Assembly: GCF_023278565.1 (NCBI RefSeq)
Contig: NC_064675.1
Span: 5,952,001 to 6,016,000 of the forward strand
Reading direction: 5' to 3'
DNA length: 64,000 nucleotides
DNA from: Colletotrichum lupini
Taxonomy: Eukaryota; Ascomycota; Sordariomycetes; Glomerellales; Glomerellaceae
Within the stretch, counting starts at the first letter, position 1. Each line of letters opens with the position of its first letter. Below the pieces are notes generated by a model. The model was not told the DNA's origin, did no database searches, and saw only the letters and a program-made list of their open reading frames with translations. Shown piece by piece: positions 12,251-21,445 of the stretch. The translations under genes and the position numbers were made by a program.

Positions 12251-13516
12251 TTACCCAGATGCCTCGTTCAACCCGTTCCTCAACCACTCGGGCACGAAGG
12301 CCTTGATCTTCACAGCGTTGTTCTGCTCACCGTCCCCCTCGCCCTCGCCCCACTTCAGCAAGAACTCGTTGGCGGGGTCAAAGGTGGACGCGGCCGTCTC
12401 GCCAAGTAAGACGACGTCCGTCATGATCTCCAGCCGGCACAGGCCCAGGCCGACGTTCCCGATGCCCTTGAGCCACTTGCCCGCGCTCCGCCCCTTCTTG
12501 CCAGACCTCCCGATGCTCGTCTCGCGCGGGATCGATTCCGCGGGCAGGCCGCCCTCGGGCCCGTGATTCGCGGCGTCCTGGTCCGCTGCCTCGGGTCGGT
12601 ACTGCAGCGTCTGGGGCGCCGCCCTGTCCACGTCGTAAATCATGCACGGCAGGATCCGCTTGCGCACCACGCCGCGGTGCTTGGTCCGTATCGTGAGCTC
12701 CTGCCCGACGTAGCATCCCTTGTGATAGTCGATCCCGTTCATGTAGTCCATATTCGTCTCCTGCGGCAGCGCGTGCTCCCGGATGACCTCGTCCTGGCCC
12801 TCGGCGACGCCCTGCAGGTACCGCCTGATGGTGTAGCTGTCCTCTGTCGTGACGTCCAGATCCAGTGCCAGCCCAGGCGGTGCCGCGGCCGCGTCCCCGC
12901 CCTGTATCACGCGATATCCCAACCCAGGCGTCCGCGGATCCTTGGTGATTGTGTCCAGCAGCGCGGTATCCGTCGTAATCGACTTCCCGCTATCGTTCCA
13001 AGCATGCCACACCGTCGTCTCGTCCGCGGCGAGCAGGCGCACGGTAAGCTTGGCGCGCAGCTTGTACCGCTTGATGTGCTTCGCCAGCCTCTCCGCCTCG
13101 TTGGCGTCCACCTCGATGAGGAACCGCGTGCCGGCCTGCTCCGACTCTGCCGCCGCCGCGCTGCCGCCGAGGCCCGCGAGGTCTGGGTATATGAACACAT
13201 CGTGCAGGACGCGGCCCGTGGCGTTGAGGAAGGCGGCGTAGAAGCCCGTCTTTCGCGCGCGGGCGGCCTCGGAGGCGATGTTGCCCGTGATGACGCCCTG
13301 GAGGAACTTGGCGGCGTCGGCGCCGGCTACAGAGATGAGGCGGCGCGAGGGGAGGGCAGCGTAGCCGGCGGAGGGGGGCGCCGGGGTTGGAGTCGTCGGG
13401 TTGGTACTCGAGTATTGCCGGCGCTGTTGTTGTTGGCGGCAGGTGCGGCAGACGAAGGATGTGGCGGACAGCTGCTTGCGCGCTGTGAGCGTCGCGTTGC
13501 GGGTTACGGTGTTCAT
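12251..13516 (-). CDS. IBA57: Mitochondrial Fe-S assembly transferase IBA57/CAF17
   Basis: Folate-binding GcvT-fold protein of the mitochondrial matrix that works with ISA1/ISA2 to make [4Fe-4S] clusters for aconitase-type and radical-SAM enzymes. Single exon of 421 aa. Residues 1-36 are rich in Arg, Gln, Ser and Thr, lack acids and end near RRQYSS, as expected of a mitochondrial presequence. The catalytic domain opens at GYAALPSRRLISVAGADAAK. It contains the FLQGVITGNI and FLNATGRVLHDVFIY segments and the diagnostic KGCYVGQEL motif (266-274), whose Cys is the conserved one of the YgfZ/IBA57 family. Length is usual for fungal homologues. The frame on the opposite strand (12563-13546) is open only because of GC-rich codon use. 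Confidence 0.93.
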   Translation of the reverse strand: MNTVTRNATLTARKQLSATSFVCRTCRQQQQRRQYSSTNPTTPTPAPPSAGYAALPSRRLISVAGADAAKFLQGVITGNIASEAARARKTGFYAAFLNATGRVLHDVFIYPDLAGLGGSAAAAESEQAGTRFLIEVDANEAERLAKHIKRYKLRAKLTVRLLAADETTVWHAWNDSGKSITTDTALLDTITKDPRTPGLGYRVIQGGDAAAAPPGLALDLDVTTEDSYTIRRYLQGVAEGQDEVIREHALPQETNMDYMNGIDYHKGCYVGQELTIRTKHRGVVRKRILPCMIYDVDRAAPQTLQYRPEAADQDAANHGPEGGLPAESIPRETSIGRSGKKGRSAGKWLKGIGNVGLGLCRLEIMTDVVLLGETAASTFDPANEFLLKWGEGEGDGEQNNAVKIKAFVPEWLRNGLNEASG

Positions 13517-15300
13517 CGTTGCGGGTCGGGTGCCCTTTGGAGCTAGGGATGCTTCAACACTAAGAAAGAAAATGTATCGGGGAAGGGAAGATAGAAGAAA
13601 ATTAAATGATGTGTTGACTCAATCGGCGACCGAGCTCGCTGTGCGGCTATTCGAACACGCCCGCGCCCAGGATGTGAAATGGGAAAATTGTTTGGTTTGT
13701 CATGACGTCCTAGCTCCGGGACGCACGGGACTCTCGGCCCGGGGATAGGCCCCATGGTACTGGACAATGTCTAATGTCAGGGACGGAGGGTCGGACGGCG
13801 CTGCTCCGAGTTTCTGCCCCACTGGCGGAAGAAACCTGTACTTATGGTGGAGACTGGAGAGGTTCGTCTCACTCTCGACCTGAGAGGAAGGGTTCCCCTC
13901 TGTATGGCCTGTGCTTTTCGAAGCTAAAGTGCTGCCTAAAGTAAAGACGAAGCTTTTCTTGCAACATCCTCCTCGGACCATGATATCGTTCAAAGTTTTC
14001 TATCCAAGTGGGTTTGTATTCACTGGGGACGATGTACGAAGATCCAGGTGGAACTGCTTCTGAAGAGGACCGACGACGCGCTGCTGCAGGTCAGGGCGAC
14101 TGATGCCGGCATTGCTCACACTCGTTGCCTGGACGCACTAACTTGATGTGGAATACGATTCGACACAGCGCGCTTAGATTAAGTCAGCGATTACAACGTT
14201 TATATCCGTCCTCGCTCGGCAATAGTCAATACAGATACATTGGTGCCTGAGTTGGATCTATTTTATCAGTGTTGAGGCACATGGAAACCATCGTGGCTTT
14301 ACCAAACTTGATCAGCTAATTGGCCTGGTGGCCAACGATTCTACGTCTCTCTCGCCTACCGCCATACGACCTGGAACATTGTCTTCCCTCTCTATGTCTC
14401 AGAATCACGACTGCCGGCCACCCGATATCCATGACGCAAATATCCAACAATGTCGAGCGGCACCTTCGCGGCAGTGAGCCATGGGCGCAGCACACAGCGG
14501 GAGAAGCGTGCATTCCTCCTGGCAAGGCTGAAGGCACAGAGGCAATCGGAAGTGGGATTGTGACCCTGGTGGACTCCCAAATTTCCCTGGAATAACCAAC
14601 CCCAGCAGGCACCCGCCAATGACAGCCATGTTGCCAGCGGTTCCAAGTAAGCACTAATGCTCGACGCCGCCCCGTGGCAGTGTGGGTGCCAAGGACGAGT
14701 GCGACAGACTGCCAGTGTCGCACCTATTCGCACCAAATCAGCTAATTTTTCCCGTGCCGAATACCAGACTACCAGTTGAAACCCCCATAAATCGGTGTAC
14801 GGGGATGATGGATCAGCAACTTGTAGGGGGGCCGGGCCACTGGGGTTCACCGTTCACAACTCAAAAGAGTCGAGATTGACTGGAGGATCAGGGGTATGGA
14901 AGGGCAATGATCAATCCCGTCACCTCGAGCGGATCCCCGCCCGAATCCTACGGATATCAGGTGTCTGGTCCCAATGCTACCCTCCCTTGTCTTGCAGAAA
15001 AGCATCGAGACATGTTCTTCTCGCGCTCCTTCCCGCTCGCGCCACACTTTCGTCTCTAACCATCTTTCTCTCTCTCGATTTTCGCCTGTGATCGTCACTT
15101 GGGGGATGAGTTGATCTCGCGTCTGAAGGATTTTCTCTCGTTTGTGGTACGGGTACTCATTCCTAGGGGCGGCGACCTTCATTACACGCCGTAGTCTGCG
15201 CGCATCGACCAAGTTGAGAAGCGGCGAGTCGATCGCGGGACAACACCGAGGATCATCGCGACGTTCGCATTTCACAGCGAATTCTTCGACCATACCCATC
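13517..15300. other. 1.8-kb intergenic stretch
   Basis: Divergent spacer between IBA57 (-) and the kelch gene (+), so it must hold both promoters. Short frames on both strands show no family features. The last 300 bases before 15301 are CT-rich on the plus strand, typical of a fungal leader. Confidence 0.5.
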
Positions 15301-17061
15301 ATGGTATTGCGATCATGGCTGGCGGCGTTCCTCGCCGTTGGACAGCTTTCTTCTATCTGTAGCGCGCAAGTGGATGTCCCCTCAGTCAACAACTTTCGCA
15401 GAAGAGTCTTTGCTCGAGGTAAGCTTCGGCCTTATGTGCTCTCTCAAGACAGAGGGCATCACTAACGAACACCAGCGTCGGTCATTGGCAATTGGGTCTA
15501 TTACGATGGAGGTGAAGTATCACAGGTCATCAGCGGGTTGAGTCCCCAGTCACAATGGCGGCCCTCCAACCCGACAAACACGACGCTCTCAATCGACCTC
15601 ACCAAATCATGGACGCCAGAGGACGTGGAAATCAAGGAAACCTCCAAGTCGGCTCCCAAAATGATGAGACAGGCCATCTTCACCGACAACTCGTCAGACT
15701 CCTTTTACATCTGGGGCGGCTTCACCTCCTACGGCGCCAAAATCCCAGACGCGAAACTCTGGCACTTCACCCCGGACGGCAGCGGCGGCGGCCAATGGGG
15801 CACCGTCCTCCCCCACGGCAACACCGCCTTCACGGCCCTCACCCGCTCTCAGGGCGGCGCCTTTGTCAGCACCAAGGATTCCGGCTTCTACTTTGGAGGG
15901 TTCTCCGATTCCGGGTCCGACCCGAACCCCAACGGCCCCGTGCCGGGCTTTTTGCAGTTCAACTACACGGCGACGGACACGGCGTGGACGAACAACTCGG
16001 ACAGCGTGCCCTACTCCGACTACGGCACCCTCGTGGGCGCCACGGCGCACTACGCGCCGTACGGGCCGAACGGTTTGATTATGATTTTCGGCGGAGGATC
16101 GCACGTCATCGGGACCGGCCAGAGCGTGGATAACGTCGGCTATCTCAGCTTCAGCACGATTTACTTCATGGACCCCGTCACCAAGGTGTGGTATACCCAA
16201 CAGACGAGCGGCAACGCCCCGGGCCCACGCATGTGGCACTGCACCGTCGGAGCCCAGGGTCCCAACAACACATACGAGATGTAGGTTCTTCTTGATAACT
16301 CTGCCAGAAAAAACCTCAGTCTTGAAAAGATGCTAACCGATGACCAGCTTCATGTACGGCGGCAGCAACATCGCCAACAAGGAAACTTTCGACGAGGTCT
16401 ACATCCTCTCGCTCCCCGGCTTCGTCTGGCAAAAGGCAAACTACACCTCCGCGGCCCCGCGCGACACGCAGTCGTGCGTCGTCGCCGGCCAGCGCCAGAT
16501 GATCACGTTCGGCGGCGTCAACAGGATGGCCAACAACGCCAACTCGACCCTCTTCTTCAACGAGGAGGATTCCTTCCGCCAGGGCGTCGGCGTTTTTGAC
16601 CTCACGGCGCTGTCGTGGAAGGACACGTACGAGCCCACGGCCGCCGCGTACGATTCGCCCGACGTCGTCAAGGCTTGGTACAATGAGGGGTGAGTTCTGA
16701 TCCCATTCTCCCTTTAGACAACATATTATCTAGAGTGTAGTCCCGCTGACTTTTTGTTGCAGTAACCTCGCCAGCGTCCAGTACGGCTCGGGCGTCGAAG
16801 CTCTCATGAACTACGGCAAATCCGGATCAGGCTCGAGCTCAGGTTCAGGCTCCGGTTCCGGCTCCGGCTCCAGCACCAGCTCCGACTCGAAATCCTCCAA
16901 CACGGGCGCCATCGCCGGCGGCGTGGTAGGCGGCGTAGCGGGCGTCGCCCTCATCGGCCTAGCCGCATTCTTCCTCATGAGGCGGCGGAAGCACAAGAAG
17001 GTCCCGACAGAAGAAACCGGTCCCAACGCCGTCGAAGCCCCGGGCTCGGCGGCCTACTATG

Positions 17062-17092
<31 letters not shown>

Positions 17093-17315
17093 CCACAATG
17101 CCGGGATGCAGCAGCACCAGCAGACGGCCTACTCGCCGGGCCCCGCCCCGTCAATGACGACGGCGCCGTCGGAGCTCCAGGGGGAGTACAGGGACCACTC
17201 GCCGTTCTCGGGCAGCGACGTGCCGCCCAAGATGATGCAGCCTCCCGAGATGGATGCGGGGGAGCCGCGGCACTATTACGCGGCGGAGCTGGACGGGACG
17301 GAGGCGCGGAAGTGA
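15301..17315 (+). CDS. Secreted kelch-repeat protein with one membrane anchor
   Basis: Probable type I plasma-membrane protein with an extracellular kelch beta-propeller; function unknown. Four exons (15301-15418, 15476-16280, 16348-16689, 16763-17315) give about 605 aa, with all introns GT-AG. Residues 1-22 form a signal peptide ending near SICSAQ. Kelch blades are marked by repeated aromatic/Gly-Gly motifs: FYIWGGFTS, FYFGGFSDS, IMIFGGGSH, FMYGGSN and MITFGGVN. Several N-x-S/T sites are present. A Gly/Ser-repeat linker (about 441-460) leads to a transmembrane helix (about 470-494, AIAGGVVGG through AAFFLM) and an RRRKHKK stop-transfer sequence. The cytoplasmic tail has a run of ten Asn encoded by an AAC repeat (about 17061-17092), then Gln- and Pro-rich sequence. 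The architecture resembles fungal cell-surface kelch sensors, but I know no exact orthologue. Confidence 0.88.
17061..17092 (+). repeat. AAC trinucleotide microsatellite (poly-Asn)
   Basis: A near-pure AAC array inside the last exon of the kelch gene encodes about ten consecutive Asn in the cytoplasmic tail. Arrays like this change length readily, so the tail may vary among strains. Confidence 0.85.
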
Positions 17316-19157
17316 GGTTGGCTAGGCCCTGAGGGATGGCTGACTGGGAATTTTGCGTACCATTTGAGGAGAGGACTAGCCACCCACTTGACTGGAAGAG
17401 ATATAATTCATGATGAGATGTGGAAAAGTTCAAGGCCGAAGTAATGTTGTTAGGAAGATATAGACTGTAAAGTATACACCGTCGATAATACCCTGCCTGA
17501 GAGAAGGCACATGATGAGACTTGCGCTTTCTGGAATTCGTATAGCTTGCCCCTGGCCCATGAAACCTTGAATAGGACAACCATCACTCCTCACGTCTAGC
17601 TAGGCAGGAGAAGAGAAGGGAGGGGAAATCAGCCCGCTTGGGACACGCTTAGGACGCTCAGATAGCTTTGCGGCGTAGCTACCTAAATGCTGCGTTCTTC
17701 CCGCATCTGTATGTCTATTTTGAATTTCTAGGCCGCAAGGGGTCGGAAGCATCGACCGTAGAAAATCGCGCTATTCGTACTTGCCCCAACCCTGCGTTCT
17801 CGCTCTCAAGCTCAACCAATAACGGAAACCAGCGGCCATATAGCACTAGATATAATGAGAGAGACATAACCCCTTCGAGTACAGAGGCTAGCATACATAT
17901 GGACAGAACAATTTTCTACGTTGCAACGTCGTCTTCTGTGTAAGTGGTAGCATTTTGTATCATCAGGAACAAGGGTCTAGCTACCTATGTAACTAAACCA
18001 CAACTAATCAGAGCGTTCTCTGGGCATATGATGTGCCGTGCTGCCACTGGAGCAACGTGTGACAAGTCAGGCAATGGTTAAACTACATTTTCCTTCTCGC
18101 CTGGAGGAGTTGACATTAGGGTTGTGAAGAAGCGTTATCTTCGGGCAGCGCTCTCTTGCCAGTCGACGTTGCGCCTTTGTACCTATCGTTGTGGAGCGAT
18201 ACGATGTGTACCGCAATCCCAGTTAGGTTTTGAGATGCGCTGTGGGAGAACGAGGTCACAAAGGCGAGTCCCAGGAGAATGGCATCATGATTTGTGGCCT
18301 CCCTCCTGTTGCAAACAGAATTTCCTGGCTGTGTTGAGATGTTGTGGACGTGAAGAATGGATCAGTATAGTCATTTACGCTGGAGTCAATGGAGTCTGGG
18401 CAACGAATATGGCCGGAAACGTCTTTCAGGAACTCGTGACCTAACGCCTCCCCGGCGTTGGGGGTGACCAACACCAGCTGAACCGTAAATCGCTATGGCC
18501 TTTACCTATCATTTCGAAATCAATGTCTAGGGTCTTGGGTCATGTCGAACCATGCGACCTTGCAGAAATTGACCAGCCATCGTAAATGATGCCGGACGCG
18601 GATCACTCTGAGCCAGAGGGTATGTGAGAAGTTCAGCTCTGCGCACCAAGCCTTCAGCTATAAGTAAAAAGTACGGATGCGTATGCTTACCTGAAGATCG
18701 CCCATGCTTTTCACATGGCGAAATCTGCTGAAAAGGGGAAAGAATGTGCTTGTAAGCCACATGAACTCAAAAGCAGATCACTGTTGACTTTTGGTCACTT
18801 ATCACATTTACGACCAGTCAACATCGCGTGGTTGGATGGTGTAAGTGAATTTACGCTTAGGGATTGGCGACCCAAGGGAACCGAGAGTCCTCGTGCTTCG
18901 AGACAAAACATTCCGCTAGTACTCCGCGTTGGAATCAAGTCACTAATGGTCTAGGGACGGGCCGCACGCTATAACAAGGATGTTAGCTTCCAAGTATTTA
19001 AAAAGGTGGCAGACGCACCTCTCACCGTTATGAAGAGCCAGAGTTCGTTGACATTTGACCTGACACTACATTATCATCCAGATCTTCTGTGACAACGCTT
19101 CCCGAATTTTCGGTTCAATTATTCTCTATCCACATCCTCATCACCAGACTTGTCGCC
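17316..19157. other. 1.8-kb intergenic stretch with a TATA-like site
   Basis: No supported gene. A TATA-like sequence, GTATTTAAAA, lies at about 18994-19003, roughly 160 bp before the chosen start of the next gene, and may be its core promoter. Short frames elsewhere have no recognisable family. Confidence 0.5.
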
Positions 19158-19640
19158 ATGAGCAAGAACAGCCAGCCTGAGCCCGATTGGAGCAAGGTGC
19201 CTCTGAGTGACGAGATAACCTGGACAGACGTCAAGAGCGCCAATGGCCGAACCTTCAAGGTCGGGGTCCCCAAAGGAACGCCCATCACGTCTGCCGAAGT
19301 GAATGGTCCCGCCGACAATGTTTTAGCTGAGAGTAGCAAGCAACCCTTCGATATCACGGTCAACTGGACCGGGGGACCGCCTCCACAAGGCTTCTCCACT
19401 TTCAAGACACCTACGGCCCAAGAAACCCAGATCACCAGCATCACCCGATACAACTTGCAAACCAGTGGGATCGACTACAATGAGTTCTCCTTCTCCTGCA
19501 CTGAGACGTACAACTTTTACTTCTACGATAAGACTGGCGATTACTATCAAGTCAATGTCTTCTGGGCCAGACCCGACACCTTGCACTACGTCTCGTACTT
19601 CTCCAGCGACCCTACCATTGTCAGGGTGACTGGTAGTTAA
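19158..19640 (+). CDS. Small protein of unknown family (intact member of a decayed pair)
   Basis: I do not recognise this protein. It is a single exon of 160 aa from the Met at 19158. An in-frame ATG at 19089 would add 23 mostly hydrophobic residues that could act as a leader, so intracellular and secreted forms are both possible. I prefer 19158 because the similarity to the decayed downstream copy begins soon after it. The protein is rich in Thr, Tyr, Phe and Ser with alternating hydrophobic residues, suggesting an all-beta fold. It has a WTGGPPPQG turn and an aromatic stretch, YNFYFYDKTGDYYQVNVFW. Two Cys or fewer make a disulphide-rich effector unlikely. Support for it being a real gene comes from the related copy at 20509-21021, which preserves the same pattern of residues. 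Confidence 0.6.
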   Translation: MSKNSQPEPDWSKVPLSDEITWTDVKSANGRTFKVGVPKGTPITSAEVNGPADNVLAESSKQPFDITVNWTGGPPPQGFSTFKTPTAQETQITSITRYNLQTSGIDYNEFSFSCTETYNFYFYDKTGDYYQVNVFWARPDTLHYVSYFSSDPTIVRVTGS

Positions 19641-20508
19641 ATGGTAGACTTGTCAGACTTAAGGTCTCATGCACGCTGGATAACATTTGGGTTCGCCCAT
19701 TTATGCAAGGATCATTAACTCGTCCATTCCATGGAGGCCCGCATGTATCTGAGAGGAAGGGGGTGGTTAGGGGAAAAGTAGTCAGAAGGTCTTAGGCGCT
19801 AGCTCAATCGACAAAACACATTACAACTATATCACTCTGCAGGTTATGGGGAAACCTAGGTGACAGGTCTATTCGTTTGCCGAGTAACTTTCGTTTCATT
19901 CGGCAGTTGGCATTGTGTGATCTGCCATCGCATGACCGATTTACAGAAGTTGTGATTGTAGCCTTCTTCACTCGTGGTAGTCATGACCAACGAGATGATG
20001 ACGTGCCTATGAGATTCACACAGAGATCGGTCGAGCATACTATTCGTGACTCGACCATTGGTAGTGTTGACATGGGGAAGTTTTCGAGACACCGCCTCCA
20101 GCCGAGAAGAATTCAGCATGGCTTTTTCTCTCTTCGTCCAGCTGGGCGCAACGTGTAAGTTGAGTCACCACATAGGGAGACGTTGCGTCGGGGAAATGCC
20201 AGCTACAAGGGCCTCTGAGACAGACACCATAACTCGCGCGTATTTGTCGGACTGGGCTGTTGAGCTATTCCTAGTCTATGAGTGGAGAGTAAGTTGAATG
20301 GTCCTATGGTTCGGGTTAGCGTAACATGTGAGATGGCTGATGTATCGCGTCTCTCAGTGATGAGAGTACCGAGGTCAAGCATTCGTCCTCGTCTATCCCG
20401 AAAGTGTAGTATCAGTTGGAGCTGCAAATCACTATCCAAGGAGCTCCCGATCCCAGATATCTTACCTCACTGAATCCAAACACCATCAGCAGTGAGGGCT
20501 AGTCCCAA
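19641..20508. other. Spacer between intact and decayed copies
   Basis: No supported gene. This sequence separates the small unknown gene from its degenerate relative. I could not trace further similarity between the two copies' flanks by eye. Confidence 0.45.
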
Positions 20509-21021
20509 TATGACTGGAGAAAGGTACTGCTGAATGATGAGCTCACACGGACCGACGCAACATACAGGAACGGCCAGACCTCTAAGGTCGGGGCCCGATA
20601 GGCTAGCACTACACCCATACCAACTATTCTCGATAAATTCCTGACCACAACTGACAAAGTCACAACAGCGGCGGCCAAGTCTAGCCATCACTGCTCTTCA
20701 GCGCCCCCGTATCCTAGCCAGCTGTGCGCCTTGGAGTGGACCACCTCTGGCCCCCCTTCGACGCAGGAGAAGTCCGTCACGAGCATCACGATGTGTAAAC
20801 TAGAACCTTGGGCCCTCGGATACAGCAGGTTCCGATCCGTGTGTATTAAGGCGTATAGCTTCTGCTTTACTAACACGGTGGCGGATCGGTTCGGGACCGA
20901 TGTGGAGGTTGCCAACGGTGGTACGCATCTTAATCAACCTCTCGTATCCAACGTGACTACTACTTTGGACTTGAATGAGGGTACGACTTTGATTCAGGGC
21001 AAAATGCTCATCTTCAAATAG
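20509..21021 (+). pseudogene. Decayed tandem paralogue of the 19158-19640 gene
   Basis: One reading frame here resembles the upstream small protein along most of its length. DWRKVLLNDELTRTDATYRN matches DWSKVPLSDEITWTDVKSAN, followed by NGQTSKVG against NGRTFKVG. Over the first 27 residues I count 16 identities. Further on, a W-T-x-x-GPP turn, the TSIT block and the aromatic Y-x-F-x-F pattern also recur in order. The frame is broken by a TAG at 20599-20601, and another stop (20500-20502) lies just upstream with no ATG where the gene should begin. The rest of the frame is open to 21021. This reads as a duplicated gene losing function; an alternative is a live gene whose 5' part I have not modelled, for example with an intron that removes the stop. 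Confidence 0.65.
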
Positions 21022-21299
21022 AAACTAGTAACTATTCAGGGAAGGGGATATAAGGGAAAGGATATATTGAATATACTAGAGACTTTACAACGGCATATAG
21101 GCTCCGGTTTAGGAAGTGCGATGATTCTCTCTCCTCCGCCGGTTTCATGCTCGCAGACAAGCAGGCTATAAGAACCGATTGTCGTACAACCGGACCCAAG
21201 TTATCTACTCCTAATGAAGTCTTTGGCCTAGCTAGTGGTAAGGACTAAGGGGATACGTGGGAGACAAATCACCGCCCTGATGACAGATGATTCAATTTC

Positions 21300-21445
21300 A
21301 AAAAGGAAAAGCAAGGAGGGAGAGGCAATGCTGACCTCACAATTCGGGCCCCTGCCCGGAATCGAACAGGGCGAACCTCAGTTAACCCGTACTCTGATTT
21401 CGTTGGAGTATCAGGTTATTCCACCATTTCACTACCTCGCACGCA
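21300..21445 (-). ncRNA. Pol III-like unit with A box, hairpin, B box and T-run
   Basis: On the minus strand, TAGTGAAATGG (21424-21434) fits the A-box consensus TRGYNNANNNG fully. TGTTCGATTCC (21358-21368) fits the B-box consensus GGTTCGANTCC with one mismatch, 55 bases downstream. A run of five T (21300-21304), with four more just before it (21307-21310), could terminate Pol III transcription. Between the boxes is a hairpin with paired arms TAACC/GGTTA and TACTC/GAGTA (21383-21418). Sequence beyond the B box does not pair with the sequence before the A box, so no seven-base acceptor stem forms and this is not a normal tRNA. It may be a tRNA pseudogene, a tRNA-derived SINE head or an independent small RNA. 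Confidence 0.35.

Noticed and set aside
12563..13546. 327-codon plus-strand open frame
   Set aside because: Antisense shadow of IBA57; no family features.
21300..21445. Functional tRNA gene
   Set aside because: A and B boxes are present, but no seven-base acceptor stem or normal D-stem can be formed, so it is listed only as a tRNA-like element.
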